Below the pieces are notes generated by a model. The model made no database searches and had not been told where the DNA came from. It saw only the letters and a program-made list of their open reading frames with translations. The position numbers were made by a program, and so were the translations under genes. From positions 434,001 to 498,000 of the forward strand of contig WHVD01000019.1 of the NCBI GenBank assembly GCA_015178975.1: a stretch of 64,000 bases of DNA, read 5' to 3'. Positions 47,088-59,680 of the stretch are shown piece after piece (within the stretch, counting starts at the first letter, position 1; every line of letters begins with the position of its first letter). This stretch comes from Hysterangium stoloniferum (Eukaryota > Basidiomycota > Agaricomycetes > Hysterangiales > Hysterangiaceae).

Positions 47088-47647
47088 GAGGTTGTCTGTA
47101 ATCATTATATGTAATATCAAATTTTTACTAATAAAAGCAATATTGCTACAAAACTTCATCTTTAAATAGTGGTATATTCTGAGACTATTATATTGTTAAT
47201 CACCAACCTTGAGGAATAATTCTCCATGTTACATCCTAAACAAATCAGAGTCAATTAATAGAACCTATTGTATATGATTTTCCAAGTTACAGTGGCTTCC
47301 AAAACTGTCCCAATGTTTTGGTAATTCTCAATACATTGTAAATACTTTATAACCTACCAAATAAAATTTCTAAAATAGTGACAATATTCTCACATATACC
47401 TTAGCATACTAGCTTTGATATACCCAATATTACATAATATAGATGGATATTGGTGTCACAGTGAATATTTAAAATTGACCAATCATTGGGACAATTTTGC
47501 AACCCTCTCTTTTCACACATTTCATTATATCATATTATATTCTAGAGGGCTAGGAAAATTACAAGAAAAATAATGTGACATCAAATGTCACATTTTAACT
47601 ATCATTCCTATCATGAAAGCTATTTCCCCTCTCAAAAGAGAACAAGC
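47088..47647. other. AT-rich gene-free interval with a MITE-like element
   Basis: No coding sequence. Contains the MITE-like repeat 47290-47509 and a hairpin AATGTGACAT...ATGTCACATT (about 47570-47595). Confidence 0.5.
47290..47509. mobile_element. MITE-like element with Tc1/mariner-type ends
   Basis: Left end CAGTGGCTTCCAAAACTGTC and the reverse complement of the right end (GAGAGGGTTGCAAAATTGTC) match over 26 bp with five mismatches, both continuing CCAATG. A TA precedes the left end; the right flank TA is lost. 220 bp, non-coding, AT-rich. A decayed non-autonomous mariner-like element is the best reading. Confidence 0.55.
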
Positions 47648-47672
47648 TGTTAGAAAGTAAGACCTAAATATT

Positions 47673-48682
47673 TGTTACGACCGTGTCGTAACCCATGTCG
47701 CAACCCGATGGTCTCCGAGAATACTACAGTCTAGCAATGTTCGAAGTTATTGATCAAGTCATCATTTCGGCAACCTTCGGAACACCGACACTGACGTATA
47801 CCTTCACGGCGATCAAACCTCGTTTACGCCCCTGTCAAAATATACTCTACCATCTGGTTATGCTTTGATACGTCCCCTTTCATTATGATGATCCGTTTTA
47901 CTCTATGTTTCACATATGCCCATATATACCTGTAGTCCGTGGACTATTCCCTTTTCTCGTAATTCCGCTCTCGGCTAAATCTCGGCTTCCGATCTTATCG
48001 TAACTTTCCGGTTCCTAGTCAAGCTTATTTGTCAATGCCGTTTTCCGCTCTTCCCTTAGTTAGTAGTTTCTAGATGCCAATAACCCATATATAAACCTGC
48101 TGTAATGTAACTACTAGACAATCAGAATATCGACTTAGATCGACTTAGAATATCGACTTAGATCGACTTATATATCCCTCTAATTTCCGACTCCATTATC
48201 TATTCACGACCACCACATTCCGACTCCATCCGATTTACGATTCAACCTACATTTACGACTTCAACCTCTAATCTCCGACACTCTCAGTCTCCGACTCTCA
48301 GTCCCCGACACTCTCAGTCTCCGACTCTCAGTCCCCGACTGTCTCAGTCTCCGACTGTCTCAGTCTCCGACTGTCTCAGTCTCCGACTGTCTCAGTCTCC
48401 GACTCTCAGTCTCTGACTCTCTCGGTCTCCGACTCTCTCAGTCTCTGACTCTCTCAGCCTCCGACTCTTGGTCTCCGACCCCTCAACCCAACCCTCAACT
48501 TATCCTTCGGTTTCCGATCGGTAGTTTACCGAGAGGTTTACTTGACAGGACTAGTTTTCGCCCGCCCGAAATTTAAGGACACCTGACGGTAACTTGCGAG
48601 GGCGCAGCACATAAGCTGAAGCCAAGTCCTTCCGTTCGGTCCCCGTCGGTCTGCCGACATCCGTCAGTTTCTGCTCTTAACA
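47673..48682 (+). repeat. 5' LTR of E1
   Basis: TGTTACGACCGTG to GCTCTTAACA. TATA box TATATAAA (48088-48095). A CTCAGTCTCCGAC array occupies about 48265-48480. Core motif GGGCGCAGCACATAAGCTGA near 48600. Confidence 0.92.
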
Positions 48683-49620
48683 GTATATTCTGATTTCTAC
48701 TCGCAAACCCGTCCTTATATCTATTCATTTGTTCATCACTCCACATCGGCATCACATTACTTATCTTTTACAGAACCCTTTGTGTTTTCAGACATCACTC
48801 TGATTTCCAGATGCAAAGATAAGTTAATGGCCAAAGCTGATCCTGTTTTACTCAGATTCCACTCGTTTTGCCCTGCTTCGATCCTTGTTTTGTCCTGCCC
48901 CTGGTTTGCTCGGCTCCCGATTATTTCCGGATATTCCGAATGGACTAATTTACCACTAGTCACCATACTATCGGAATCCGTCGGCCTCCGGAAATATGCT
49001 TTGCCTGTCATTTACCTTGATGGTATACTATGGATTCAAGTTCGCAATGTGTTGGCCACCTAGTATTGGTTTTCTTTACAGATATACCTTCCTAAACCAT
49101 TGCTCATAACTCCAAATCGACATCGCCTTGCTTACCCTTGTTCTTTGCCTCGCCTTCGGACCTTTTTCGGGTCCCGACCCCTTTTCTGAACTTTTGTTTG
49201 GACCCTTTTCCGACCTACCCTTTGGTCCATGCTGTCCCATGCATGTTCCTTGCCTTGTCACTACCTTCTGACCCATTCTCCGACTATTCTCCGACTATTC
49301 GGATTCCTCTCAACCTCTGCATTGATTCCTACAATGACTCTCCAGACTTTCCGGCTTTTTCGGCAGGTCGGACTCCGAGTCAGGAAGATTTTACGCAGTA
49401 CCCATCTCTCATCGGCTTTTGCAACCTGGATACATTCCAAACTGCAATACGCTTTCCGGTTCCCTTCTGGGACATTTTCTGGCTCTTTTCAGTTTCTCTG
49501 AGGAGCATTTATTTGTTTCCCTTGTGGAACAAATCTGGACGTCACCCCTTTGACTAGCAGTATGAGTTGCTTGATTATTTCTAGGATACCACTGTCTCAC
49601 CCACTATAATCCGTTGATTT
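48683..49620 (+). pseudogene. E1 degraded leader and protease remnant
   Basis: An open stretch near 48782-49063 (DITLISRCKDKLMAKADPVL) is conserved in E2 but matches nothing I know. At about 49497-49617 the DNA aligns with the protease end of element A: TTTGTTTCCCTTGTGGAACA and CTCACCCACTATAATCCGTTGAT are shared, where A encodes LGHNWLTHYNPLIDW. So this region derives from gag-protease but no domain survives. Confidence 0.6.
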
Positions 49621-49629
49621 CCGGGTATT

Positions 49630-51560
49630 GAGCAGTAAATTTTCCGAAACTTCCGATGCCTCTCATTTGACTGTATTGGTCTGCTCTGAATATTTTCAGA
49701 CATCTCTGGCCTTCGGGCAACCCTTTGCCTTTCTGGGCATTTCTGGCCTTTTGGTACCTCTGGTTCCTTTTGGCATATTCTACTCTTTCAGTCAACTTTG
49801 GATTCTTCGGATTCCTTGGATTTCCGGACTTTCCGGAATCTTCGGACCCTTTGGATTTCAATTACCTGTTGAGTATATGCTCGTGAAGATCAGTTTAATC
49901 TGGCTTTTCAGGCATCTCTGGCCTTCGGGCACCCATGGCCCTTCTGGGCCTAGTCTTTTCGGCATCTCTGGTCTTTTGGCTTACCACTCTCTCACTTAAA
50001 CTCGGATTCCATGGTTATTTCCGAACTTTCCGGAACCCTCGGAACTTTTGGATTCTTCGGACTTCCGGACTTTCCGGAATTTCCAGACCCTTTGGATCCT
50101 ACTTATTTGTTGAGTGATTGTTTGCTGAGATCTGTTAAGAACTAGAAACTGACTAATGTCGGTGGCCGACGGGGACCGATCGGAAGGACTTGGCTTCAGC
50201 TTATATGCTGCGCCCTCGCAAATATCCGTAGGTTGTCCTTAAATTTCGGACAGGCGAAGACTAAATCCTAAGAAGAACTTTTCGGCAAGACACCGATCGG
50301 AACCGAAGGAAAAGTCAGGTGTCGGGCCAAGGGGTCGGGGCCGAGAGTGGGCGAGCGCACGCGAAGGCGGAAGAGAGATTCTCCTAGTATGAGACTGCTA
50401 CAGACGTATGAGGGTATTCTGAGTCGATATTCTGATTGCCTAGTAACTACAATTACAGCGAGTTCATATACAAGTAACAGGCGTCTAGAAAGTACTAATG
50501 GGGAGGAGGGCGGAAAACGGCATTAACAATAAGCTTGACTAGGAACAGGAAGTTTATGATTAGTTCGGAGGCCGATGATTACCGAGAATGGAAATTACGA
50601 TAAAAGGAAATAGTTCGAGGACTACAAATATAGTTAGACATATGTGGAACATAAGATGAGACGGATCAACATGATGAAAGGGACATATCAAAACATAACC
50701 AGACAGAAAGGCGTAGTCGGGTTTGATTGACCGGAGAGCATACGTCAGCGTCGGGGGTCCGACGGCTTCCGAGGTGTTGTATTGTCGGAGACGTATAACG
50801 AGGGTATTCCGTCGGGGGCCGTCGGTTTGCGAAAGGTTACGACACAGTCGTAACAGATCAGTTAATCCAGCCTTTCAGGCACTTTTGGCCTTCGGGCAAC
50901 CCTCAGCCCTTTTCTTGGGCACCCCTGGCCTCTTTTGGCACTCTTGGCCTTCAGGCAACCCTCGGCCCTTTTTGGGCACCTCAAGCCTTTTGGCATATTT
51001 GGCCTTTTAGGCATTTATGGCTGTTTTCGGCATGTTCAACACTTTCACTTAACTTCGGATTCCTCAGATTTCCGGACTTTCCGGAATCCTTGGACCTTTC
51101 CGTTCCCAATTATCTGTTGAGTGTTTGCTTGCCAAAAATCAGTTTAATCCAGCCTTTCAGGCAAACTTTGGCCTTCGGGCAATCCTAGCCTTTTGGATCC
51201 CTGGCCTCTCTTCCGGCCTTTTCAGCCCTTTTGTCCGACTTCAAATTCTGTGAATTTTCCGACCTTTCTGGAAACCTCGGACTTTCCAAAACCTTTGGAT
51301 TTTCGGAATTTCTTGGACTTCCGAAATCCTCAAATTTTCGGGACCCTCGGACTTTCCAAAAACCTTGGACTCTCCAAATTTTAACTCTTTATTGAGTTTT
51401 CCCTTCTTGCCATGATTGTTTTTATCTTGGTTTTTTTAGCATATATGGCCTTTTGCGCCATTCCAACCCTTTTAGCATACTTGGTCTTTTGGCACCAATG
51501 TTTCGACTCAATTTCAGATTTCCGGATTTTTCCGACCTCTCCAAACTTTTGGAAACCTCG
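49630..51560 (+). repeat. degenerate tandem array replacing RT in E1
   Basis: Four to five units of about 210-280 bp, each with TGTTGAGT...GATCAGTTTAATC, then TTTCAGGCA...CTTTTGGCCTTCGGGCAACC, then GGACTTTCCGGAATCCTCGG. Junction motifs at about 49868, 50109, 51115 and 51389 (after subtracting the nested LTR). The same units in the same order occur in E2. Confidence 0.85.
50133..50855 (-). repeat. solo LTR (E-prime type) nested in E1
   Basis: On the minus strand TGTTACGACTGTGTCG to AGTTCTTAACA. Flanked by GATC on both sides (50129-50132 and 50856-50859). E2 has the empty site GCTGAGATCAGTTAATCC (about 57367-57384), confirming the ends and a 4-bp duplication. Confidence 0.92.
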
Positions 51561-51561
51561 G

Positions 51562-53260
51562 ATTCCGAAAATGCCATCACCTGGCCCTTCTCCGAATACC
51601 CTTCTGCCTTCAATATGGTCATCCGCTTCCGTCCTGGCCGCCTTGGTGGAAAACCCGACGCTATGACTAGACGATGGGACGTCTATCCTAAAGAGGGGAG
51701 TAGCGACTACGCCACAGTTAATCTGGATAATTTCAAGCCTATGTTTTCATCCGAACAACTGTCCGAGTTAATCCGAGCTACTTACCTTATACATCCAATC
51801 ATGCGCAGTGTTATCCTTATGGACACCGAAAATTACATCAAGATATACTATCGGCAATTCCATTAAACCCAGTCACCAAAGCACACCTCAATAACCCGTC
51901 CGACCCCGATCATTCCCGATGGTCACTCGATCCGCAAGGTTTCATTAAACTTGACAATTGCATATATGTTCCGGACTCCGACACTTTCCGACTTCGAGTT
52001 TTACAGCATAAACATGACCACCAGATCTCGGGACATTTTCAGTATCAATTTACCATTGGACTTATCCAAAGAGAAAATACATGGCCCGGTCTCCGAGATT
52101 TTGTCAAGCATTATTGTAAATCATGCACCAACTGTGCACGTTCCAAATCAAGACGTCACAAACCATATGGCCTACTCAAACAATACCGGAAAAACCCTGG
52201 AATTCAATATCAATGGATTTCATCGAACACCTACCGGCATCCAACGGCCATACCACAATTCTCGTTGTTGTGGATCGGCTTACCAAGCAAAGTATTTTCA
52301 TTCCAACTTATGATACAGTAACATCCATACAGTTGGCCGAATTGTCCGACACTCATGTATTCTCCAAGCATGGCATTCCGTTGCATGTCACTTCCGATCG
52401 CAGATCCGAGTTCATCTCTCACTTTTTTAGGTCACTCGGAAAAGCACTTGACATGAAACTCCATTTCATTTCCGGCTACCACCCGGAAAGCGAAGGCCAA
52501 ACTGAACGCACTAATCAAACATTGGAACAGTACATCCGAGTCTATTGCAACTATCAACAAGACAATTGGAAATCACTTCTACCGCTTGCCGAATTCGCAT
52601 ATAACAACACCCCAAATGCTACTACCGGCATTTCGCCTTTCTTCGCAAATAAAGGCTACAACCCAAATATCGCTATCCATCTGGAACGCGATCTCACTTC
52701 AACCCGTGCTCAGGACTTTGTCACAAACCTCAATGAGCTACACCAAGAACTTCGAAAGAACATCACATCGGCCCACGAACATTACCAACACTCCACAGAC
52801 AAAAATCGGCTGCCGCCCCCTGAACTCAAGATTGGTGACCGAGTATTTGTCAAAACCGAGTTCTTCCAAAAGCCGAGTTCTTCCGAATGACTAGGCCATC
52901 CAAAAAGCTCGCCAACAAGTACTTAGGACCTTTTGAAATTATAGCACAAGCAGGCATGCTCTCTTGGACGCTTCAGCTCCCCGAGAATATGCGTGCAGTA
53001 CACCTAGTACAACCTTCGCCTCCACCCATGGTTATTGATGGGGAACCCGAATTCGAGATATCGGAAATCCTAGATTCAAAGATGGATAATCACTGACGTA
53101 CCTGCAAACTACTCTATTTGGTCAAGTGGACAGGTTACGAAGGTACCGATGAATAAGTATCCTGGATTCTTGCCACAGAACTCGGAAACACATCGGACAT
53201 TATCAAAGACTTCCATCAAGCATATCCGAACATATCCGGACCCCTATCATCTACAGCATC
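51562..53260 (+). pseudogene. E1 RNase H end, integrase and chromodomain
   Basis: Starts in the RNase H C terminus (SAFNMVIRFRPGRLGGKPDA, YPKEGSSDY). The zinc-binding integrase region follows with HKHDH, GHF and CKSCTNC (about 52005-52135) in shifted frames. The core (52123-52890) is open: VVVDRLTKQSIF (Asp), VTSDRRSEF (Asp), ESEGQTERTNQTLEQY (Glu), then the C-terminal LKIGDRVFVKTEFFQ. A 14-bp duplication of TTCTTCC-AAAGCCGAG type ends that frame at 52888; the next frame gives KKLANKYLGPFEIIAQAG, EPEFEISEILDSK, a TGA, and a chromodomain (LYLVKWTGYEGTDE) with a TAA at 53155. The catalytic triad is intact. Confidence 0.85.
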
Positions 53261-53882
53261 CCGACATTTTCCGACACCCATATTTGTGTATCCTGTCTCG
53301 TTTCCTTCACTTCCTCCTCAGCCCTCTCAGTGGCTGCCAGCAACTCGGCATTCCCTGTTGCCCCGGTAACACTCCGGCCCCTCATAGGCAATTTCCGGTC
53401 CATCTGGACATCTTCTGGCTTTTCCGGCACCTTTCTGTCCTACTGGTTAGCGTTTATTCTCGCACTGCCTTGCACCCTCTGCATTTTGGCATCTTTGGAC
53501 TTTCGTCACCCCTGTCCCCCTTGCCCTGTTTGTCTGCTCCCACATTTTCAGTATGCTCGGATCCCTTGGAACTTCCGGACTCTGTCCCAGACCTTTTCGG
53601 ACTTTCAGACCTTATTGGATTTTCGGAATTTTTAGGTTTCCAGACCTTTTCGAGGTTTGAACTTACATTCAAGTATCCAAATATGACCATGACCTCGTCA
53701 TGACCTTCATCTCGATCTTGACTTTCCGAATCCTTTCTGAATCCTTTCCGAACTTTTCCGAACCTTTTCCGAACCCTTTCCAGCACCTTGCCAAATCCCA
53801 TCTCTTTCCGACCTTCCTGCTTTCATCTTATTCTTCAGCACTTTTTCGGCCTCCTTGGGATTTCGGCCAAATGGGGGGATAC
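53261..53882 (+). other. E1 3' untranslated tail
   Basis: Between chromodomain and 3' LTR. C/T-rich, with the same TTTTCGGAC / TTTCCGAACC style repeats as the array. An open minus-strand frame (about 53801-53454, Glu/Lys/Ser-rich) occupies the place of the antisense gene of element A but shows no cysteine motif. The purine tract is at the end. Confidence 0.5.
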
Positions 53883-54853
53883 TGTTACGACCGTGTCGTA
53901 ACCCATGTCGCAACCCGATGGTCTCCGAGAATACTACAGTCTATCAATGTTCGAAGTTATTGATCAAGTCATCATTTCGGCAACCTTCGGAACACCGACA
54001 CTGACGTATACCTTCACGGCGATCAAACCTCATTTACGCCCCTGTCAAAATATACTCTACCATCTGGTTATGCTTTGATACGTCCCCTTTCATTATGATG
54101 ATCCGTTTTACTCTATGTTTCACATATGCCCATATATACCTGTAGTCTGTGGACTATTCCCTTTTCTCGTAATTCCGCTCTCGGCTAAATCTCGGCTTCC
54201 GATCTTATCGTAACTTTCCGGTTCCTAGTCAAGCTTATTTGTCAATGCCGTTTTCCGCTCTTCCCTTAGTTAGTAGTTTCTAGACGCCAATAACCCATAT
54301 ATAAACCTGCTGTAATGTAACTACTAGACAATCAGAATATCGACTTAGATCGACTTAGAATATCGACTTAGATCGACTTAGAATATCGACTTAGATCGAC
54401 TTATATATCCCTCTAATTTCCGACTCCATTATCTATTCACGACCACCACATTCCGACTCCATCCGATTTACGATTCAACCTACATTTACGACTTCAACCT
54501 CTAATCTCCGACACTCTCAGTCTCCGACTCTCAGTCCCCGACTGTCTCAGTCTCCGACTGTCTCAGTCTCCGACTCTCAGTCTCTGACTCTCTCGGTCTC
54601 CGACTCTCTCAGTCTCTGACTCTCTCAGCCTCCGACTCTTGGTCTCCGACCCCTCAACCCAACCCTCAACTTATCCTTCAGTTTCCGATCGGTAGTTTAC
54701 CGAGAGGTTTACTTGACAGGACTAGTTTTCGCCCGCCCAAAATTTAAGGACACCTGACGGTAACTTGCGAGGGCGCAGCACATAAGCTGAAGCCAAGTCC
54801 TTCCGTTCGGTCCCCGTCGGTCTGCCGACATCCGTCAGTTTCTGCTCTTAACA
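53883..54853 (+). repeat. 3' LTR of E1
   Basis: Near-identical to 47673-48682. It has an extra TATCGACTTAGATCGACTTA unit (about 54336-54400) and a shorter CTCAGTCTCCGAC array (about 54505-54640). Confidence 0.92.
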
Positions 54854-54935
54854 ATATTATAGCTCAGTCTTGTATAACAGTAGCGTATAATGGACTGTAT
54901 TAAGTACCTAAATATTATAGCTAATACACTATTAG

Positions 54936-55921
54936 TGTTACGACCGTGTCGTAACCCATGTCGCAACCCGATGGTCTCCGAGAATACTACCATCTATCAA
55001 TGTTTCAAGTTATTGATCAAGTTATCATTTCGGCAACCTTCAGAACACCGACACTGACGTATACCTTCACAGCGATCAAACCTCGTTTATGCCCCTGTCA
55101 AAATATACTCTACCATCTGGTTATGCTTTGATACGTCCCCTTTCATTATGATGATCCATTTTACTCTATGTTTCACATATGCCCATATATACCTGTAGCC
55201 CGTGGACTATTCCCTTTTCTCGTAATTCCACTCTCGGCTAAATCTCGGCTTCCGATCTTATCGTAACTTTCCGGTTCCTAGTCAAGCTTATTTGTCAATG
55301 CCATTTTCCGCTCTTCCCTTAGTTAGTAGTTTCTAGACGCCGATAACCCATATATAAACCCGCTGTAATGTAACTACTAGACAATCAGAATATCGACTTA
55401 GATCGACTTAGATACCCTCTAATTTCCGACTCCATTATCTATTCACGACCACCACATTCTGACTCCATCCGATTTACGATTCAACCTACATTTACGACTT
55501 CAACCTCTAATCTCTGACTCTCACTCTCCAACTCTCACTCTCCAACTCTCACTCTCCGACTGTCTCAGTCTCCGACTCTCTCAGTCTCCGACTCTCTCAG
55601 TCTCCGACTCTCTCAGTCTCCGACTCTCTCAGTCTCCGACTCTCTCAGTCTCTGACTCTCTCAGTCTCCGACTCTCTCAGTCTCTGACTCTCTCAGCCTC
55701 CGACTCTTGGTCTCCGACCCCTCAACCCAACCCTCAACTTATCCTTCGGTTTCCGATCGGTAGTTTACCGTGAGGTTTACTTGACAGGACTAGTTTTTGC
55801 CCGCCCAAAATTTAAGGACACCTGACGGTAACTTGCGAGGGTGCAGCACATAAGCTGAAGCCAAGTCCTTCCGTTCGGTCCCTGTCGGCCAGCCGACATC
55901 TGTCAGTTTCTGCTCTTAACA
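54936..55921 (+). repeat. 5' LTR of E2
   Basis: TGTTACGACCGTG to GCTCTTAACA; CTCAGTCTCCGAC array about 55515-55710; core motif near 55838; TATATAAA near 55350. Confidence 0.92.
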
Positions 55922-58000
55922 GTATATTCTGATTTCTACTCGCAAACCCGTCCTTATATCTATTCATTTGTTCATCACTCCACATCAGCATCGCATTACT
56001 TATCTTTTACAGAACCCTTTTGTGTTTTCAGACTTCACTCTGATTTCCAGATGCAAAGATAAGTTAATGGCCAAAGCTGATCCTGTTTTACTCAGATTCC
56101 ACTCATTTTGCCCTGCTTCGATCCTTGTTTTGTCCTGCCCCTGGTTTGCTCGGCTCCCGATTATTTCTGGATATTCCGAATGGACTAATTTACCACTAGT
56201 CACCATACTCTTGGAATCCATCGGCTTCCGGAAATTCGCGATGTCTGCCATTTACCTTGATGGTATATTATGGATTCAAGTTCGCAATGTGTTGGCCACC
56301 TAATGCTTGGTTTTCTTTACAGATATACCTTCCTAAACCATTGCTCATAACTCCAAATCGACATCGCCTTGCTTACCCTTGTTCTTTGCCTCGCCTTCGG
56401 ACCTTTTTCGGGTCCCGACCCCTTTTCCGAACTTTTGTTTGGACCCTTTTCCGACCTACCCTTTGGTCCATGCTGTCCCATGCATGTTCCTTGCCTTGTC
56501 ACTACCTTCCGACCCATTCTCCGACTATTATCCGACTATTCGGATTCCTCTCAACCTCTGCATTGATTCCTACAATGACTCTCCAGACTTTCCGGTTTTT
56601 TCGGCAGGTCGGACTCTGAGTCAGGAAGATTTTATGCAGTATGCATCTCTCATTGGCTTTTGCAACCTGGATACATTCCAAACTGCAATACACTTTCCGG
56701 TTCCCTTCTGGGACATTTTCTGACTCTCTTCAGTTTCTCTGAGGAGCATTTATTTGTTTCCCTTGTGGAACAATTCTGGACATCACCCCTTTGACTAGCA
56801 GTATGAGTTGCTTGATTATTTCTAGGATACCACTGTCTCACCCACTATAATCCGTTGATTTCCGGGTATTGAGCAGTAAATTTTCCGAAACTTCCGATGC
56901 CTCTCATTTGACTGTATTGGTCTGCTCTGAATATTTTCAGACATCTCTGGCCTTCGGGCAACCTTTTGCCTTTCTGGGCATTTTCTGGCCTTTTGGTACC
57001 TCTGGTCCCTTTTGGCATGTTCTACTCTTTCAGTCAACTTTGGATTCTTTGGATTCCTTGGATTTCCGGATTTTCTGGAATCTTCGGACCCTTTGGATTT
57101 CAATTACCTGTTGAGTATATGCTCGTGAAGATCAGTTTAATCTGGCTTTTCAGGCATCTCTGGCCTTCGGGCACCCATGGCCCTTCTGGGCCTAGCCTTT
57201 TCGGCATCTCTGGTCTTTTGGCTTACCACTCTCTCACTTAAACTTAGATTCCATGGTTATTTCCGAACTTTCCGGAACCCTCGGAACTTTTGGATTCTTC
57301 AGACTTCCGGACTTTCCGGAATTTCCAGACCCTTTGGATCCTACTTATTTGTTGAGTGATTGTTTGCTGAGATCAGTTAATCCGGCCTTTCAGGCACTTT
57401 TGGCCTTCGGGCAACCCTCAGCCCTTTTCTCGGGCACCCCTGGCCTCTTTTGGCACTCTTGGCCTTCGGGCAACCCTCGGCCCTTTTGGGCACCTCAAGC
57501 CTTTTGGCATATTCGGCCCTTTAGGCATTTATGGCTGTTTTCGGCATGTTCAACACTTTCACTTAACTTCGGATTCCTCAGATTTCCGGACTTTCCGGAA
57601 TCCTCGGATCTTTTCATTCCCAATTATCTGTTGAGTGTTTGCTTGCCAAAAATCAGTTTAATCCAGCCTTTCAGGCAAACTTTGGCCTTCGGGCAATCCT
57701 AGCCGTTTGGATCCCTGGCGTTTATTCCAACCTTTTCAGCCCTTTTGTCCGACTTCAAATTCTATGAATTTTCAGACCTTTCCAGAACCCTTGGACTTTC
57801 CGAAAACCTTAGACTCTCCGAATTTTAACTCTTTGTTGAGTTTTCCTTCTTGCCATGATTGTTTTTATCTCGGCTTTTTAGCATATATGGCCTTTTGTGC
57901 CATTCCAACCCTTTTAGCATACTTGGTCTTTTGGCACCAATGTTTCAGCTCAATTTCAGATTTCCGGATTTTCTGACCTCTCCAAACTTTTGGAAACTTC
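55922..58000 (+). repeat. E2 degraded leader and tandem array
   Basis: 55922-56870 matches the E1 leader closely, including the unexplained LISRCKDKLMAKADP frame and the protease remnant CTCACCCACTATAATCCGTT (about 56836). The array (about 56880-58000) has the same unit order as E1, with junction motifs near 57109, 57350, 57627 and 57835. Confidence 0.85.
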
Positions 58001-58009
58001 GGATTCCGA

Positions 58010-59680
58010 AAATGCTGTCACCCGGCCCTTCTCCGAATACCTTTCTGCCTTCAATATGGTCATCCGCTTCTGTCCCGGCCGCCTTGGTGGAAAACCTGAC
58101 GCTATGACTAGACGATGGGTCGTCTATCCTAAAGAGGAGAGTAGCGACTACACCACAGTTAATCTGCATATTTTCAAGCCTATGTTTTCATCGGAACAAC
58201 TGTCTGAGTTAATCCGAGCTACTTACCTTATACATCCAGTCATGCGCAGTGTTATCCTTATGGACACCAAAAATTACATCAAGATATACTATCGGCAATT
58301 CCATTAGACCCAGTCACCAAAGCACACCTCGATAACCCATCCAACCCCGATCATTCCCGATGGACACTCAACCCGCAAGGTTTCATTAAACTTGACAATT
58401 GCATATATGTTCCAGACTCCGACACTCTCCGACTTTGAGTCTTACAGTATAAACACAACCACCTGATCTCAGGACATTTCAGTATCAATTTACCATCGGA
58501 CTTATCCGAAGAGAATATACATGGCCCGGTCTCTGAGATTTTGTCAAGCATTATTGTAAATCATGCACCAACTCTGCACATTCCAAATCAAGACGTCACA
58601 AACCATATGGCCTACTCAAACAATACCGGAAAACTCCTGGAATTCAATATCAATGGATTTCATCGGACACCCACCGGCATCTAACGGCCATACCACAATT
58701 CTCGTTGTTGTGGATCGGCTTACCAAGCAAAGTATTTTCATTCCAACTTATGATACAGTAACATCCATACAGTTCGCCAAATTGTTCAACACTCATGTAT
58801 TCTCCAAGCATGGCATTTCCGTTGCATGTCACTTCCAATTGCAGATCCGAGTTCATCTCTCACTTTTTTAGGTCACTCGGAAAAGCACTTGACATGAAAC
58901 TCCATTTCACTTCCGGCTACCACCCGGAAAGTGATGGCCAAACCAAACACACTAATCAAACATTGGAACAGTACATCCGAGTCTATTGCAACTATCAACA
59001 AGACAATTGGAAATCACTTCTACCGCTTGCCGAATTCACATATAACAACACCCCAAATGCTACTACTGGCATTTCGCCTTTCTTCGCAAATAAAGGCTAC
59101 AACCCCAACATCGCTATCCATCTGGAACGCGATCTCACTTCAACCCGTGCTCAGGACTTTGTCACAAACCTCAACGAGCTACACCAAGAACTTCGAAAGA
59201 ACATCACATCGGCCCACGAACATTACCAACACTCCACAGATAAAAATCGGCTGCCGCCCCCTGAACTCAAGATTGGTGACCGATTATTTGTCAAAACCGA
59301 GTTCTTCCAAAAGCCGAGTTCTTCCGAATGACTAGGCCATCCAAAAAGCTCGCCAACAAGTACTTAGGACCTTTTTGAAATTATAGCACAAGCAGGCATG
59401 CTCTCTTGGAACACTTCAGCTCCCCGAGAATATGCGTGCAGTACACCTAGTACAACCTCCGCCTGTGGTTATTGATGGGGAACCCGAATTCGAGATATCG
59501 GAAATCCTAGATTCAAAGATGGATAATCACCGACGTACCTGCAAACTACTCTATTTGGTCAAGTGGACAGGTTACGAAGGTACCAATAAATAAGCATCCT
59601 GGATTCTTGCCACAGAACTCAGAAACACATTGGACATTATCAAAGACTTTCATCAAGCAACATTTTCCGACACCCATATT
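58010..59680 (+). pseudogene. E2 integrase and chromodomain, frameshifted
   Basis: RNase H end (NMVIRFCPGRLGGKPDA), zinc-binding region with a TGA near 58438, core pieces VVVDRLTKQSIF and, after a 1-bp insertion near 58817, RSEFISHFF and SDGQTKHTNQTLEQY (Glu-Arg motif changed to Lys-His). The C-terminal DRLFVKTEFFQ and chromodomain LYLVKWTGYEGT follow, with TAA at 59591-59593. Clearly inactive. Confidence 0.85.

Larger units (their letters stand above)
47673..54853 (+). mobile_element. element E1, RT-less chromovirus derivative
   Basis: LTRs 47673-48682 and 53883-54853; exact target duplication ATATT (47668-47672 and 54854-54858). The purine tract GGGGGGA (about 53874-53880) precedes the 3' LTR. 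Internal order: leader and degraded region (48683-49620), tandem array (about 49630-51560), end of RNase H, integrase and chromodomain (51560-53260), tail. No gag or RT. LTRs nearly identical, so the insertion is recent. Contains a nested minus-strand LTR at 50133-50855. Confidence 0.9.

Noticed and set aside
49138-51666. Many Phe/Ser/Pro-rich plus-strand frames in E1 (and E2)
   Set aside because: They follow the TTTCGG/TTCCGGA repeat composition and shift frame between copies; treated as a non-coding array.
53454-53801. Antisense gene in E1 corresponding to that of element A
   Set aside because: Position matches, but no cysteine motif, intron or sequence similarity was seen.
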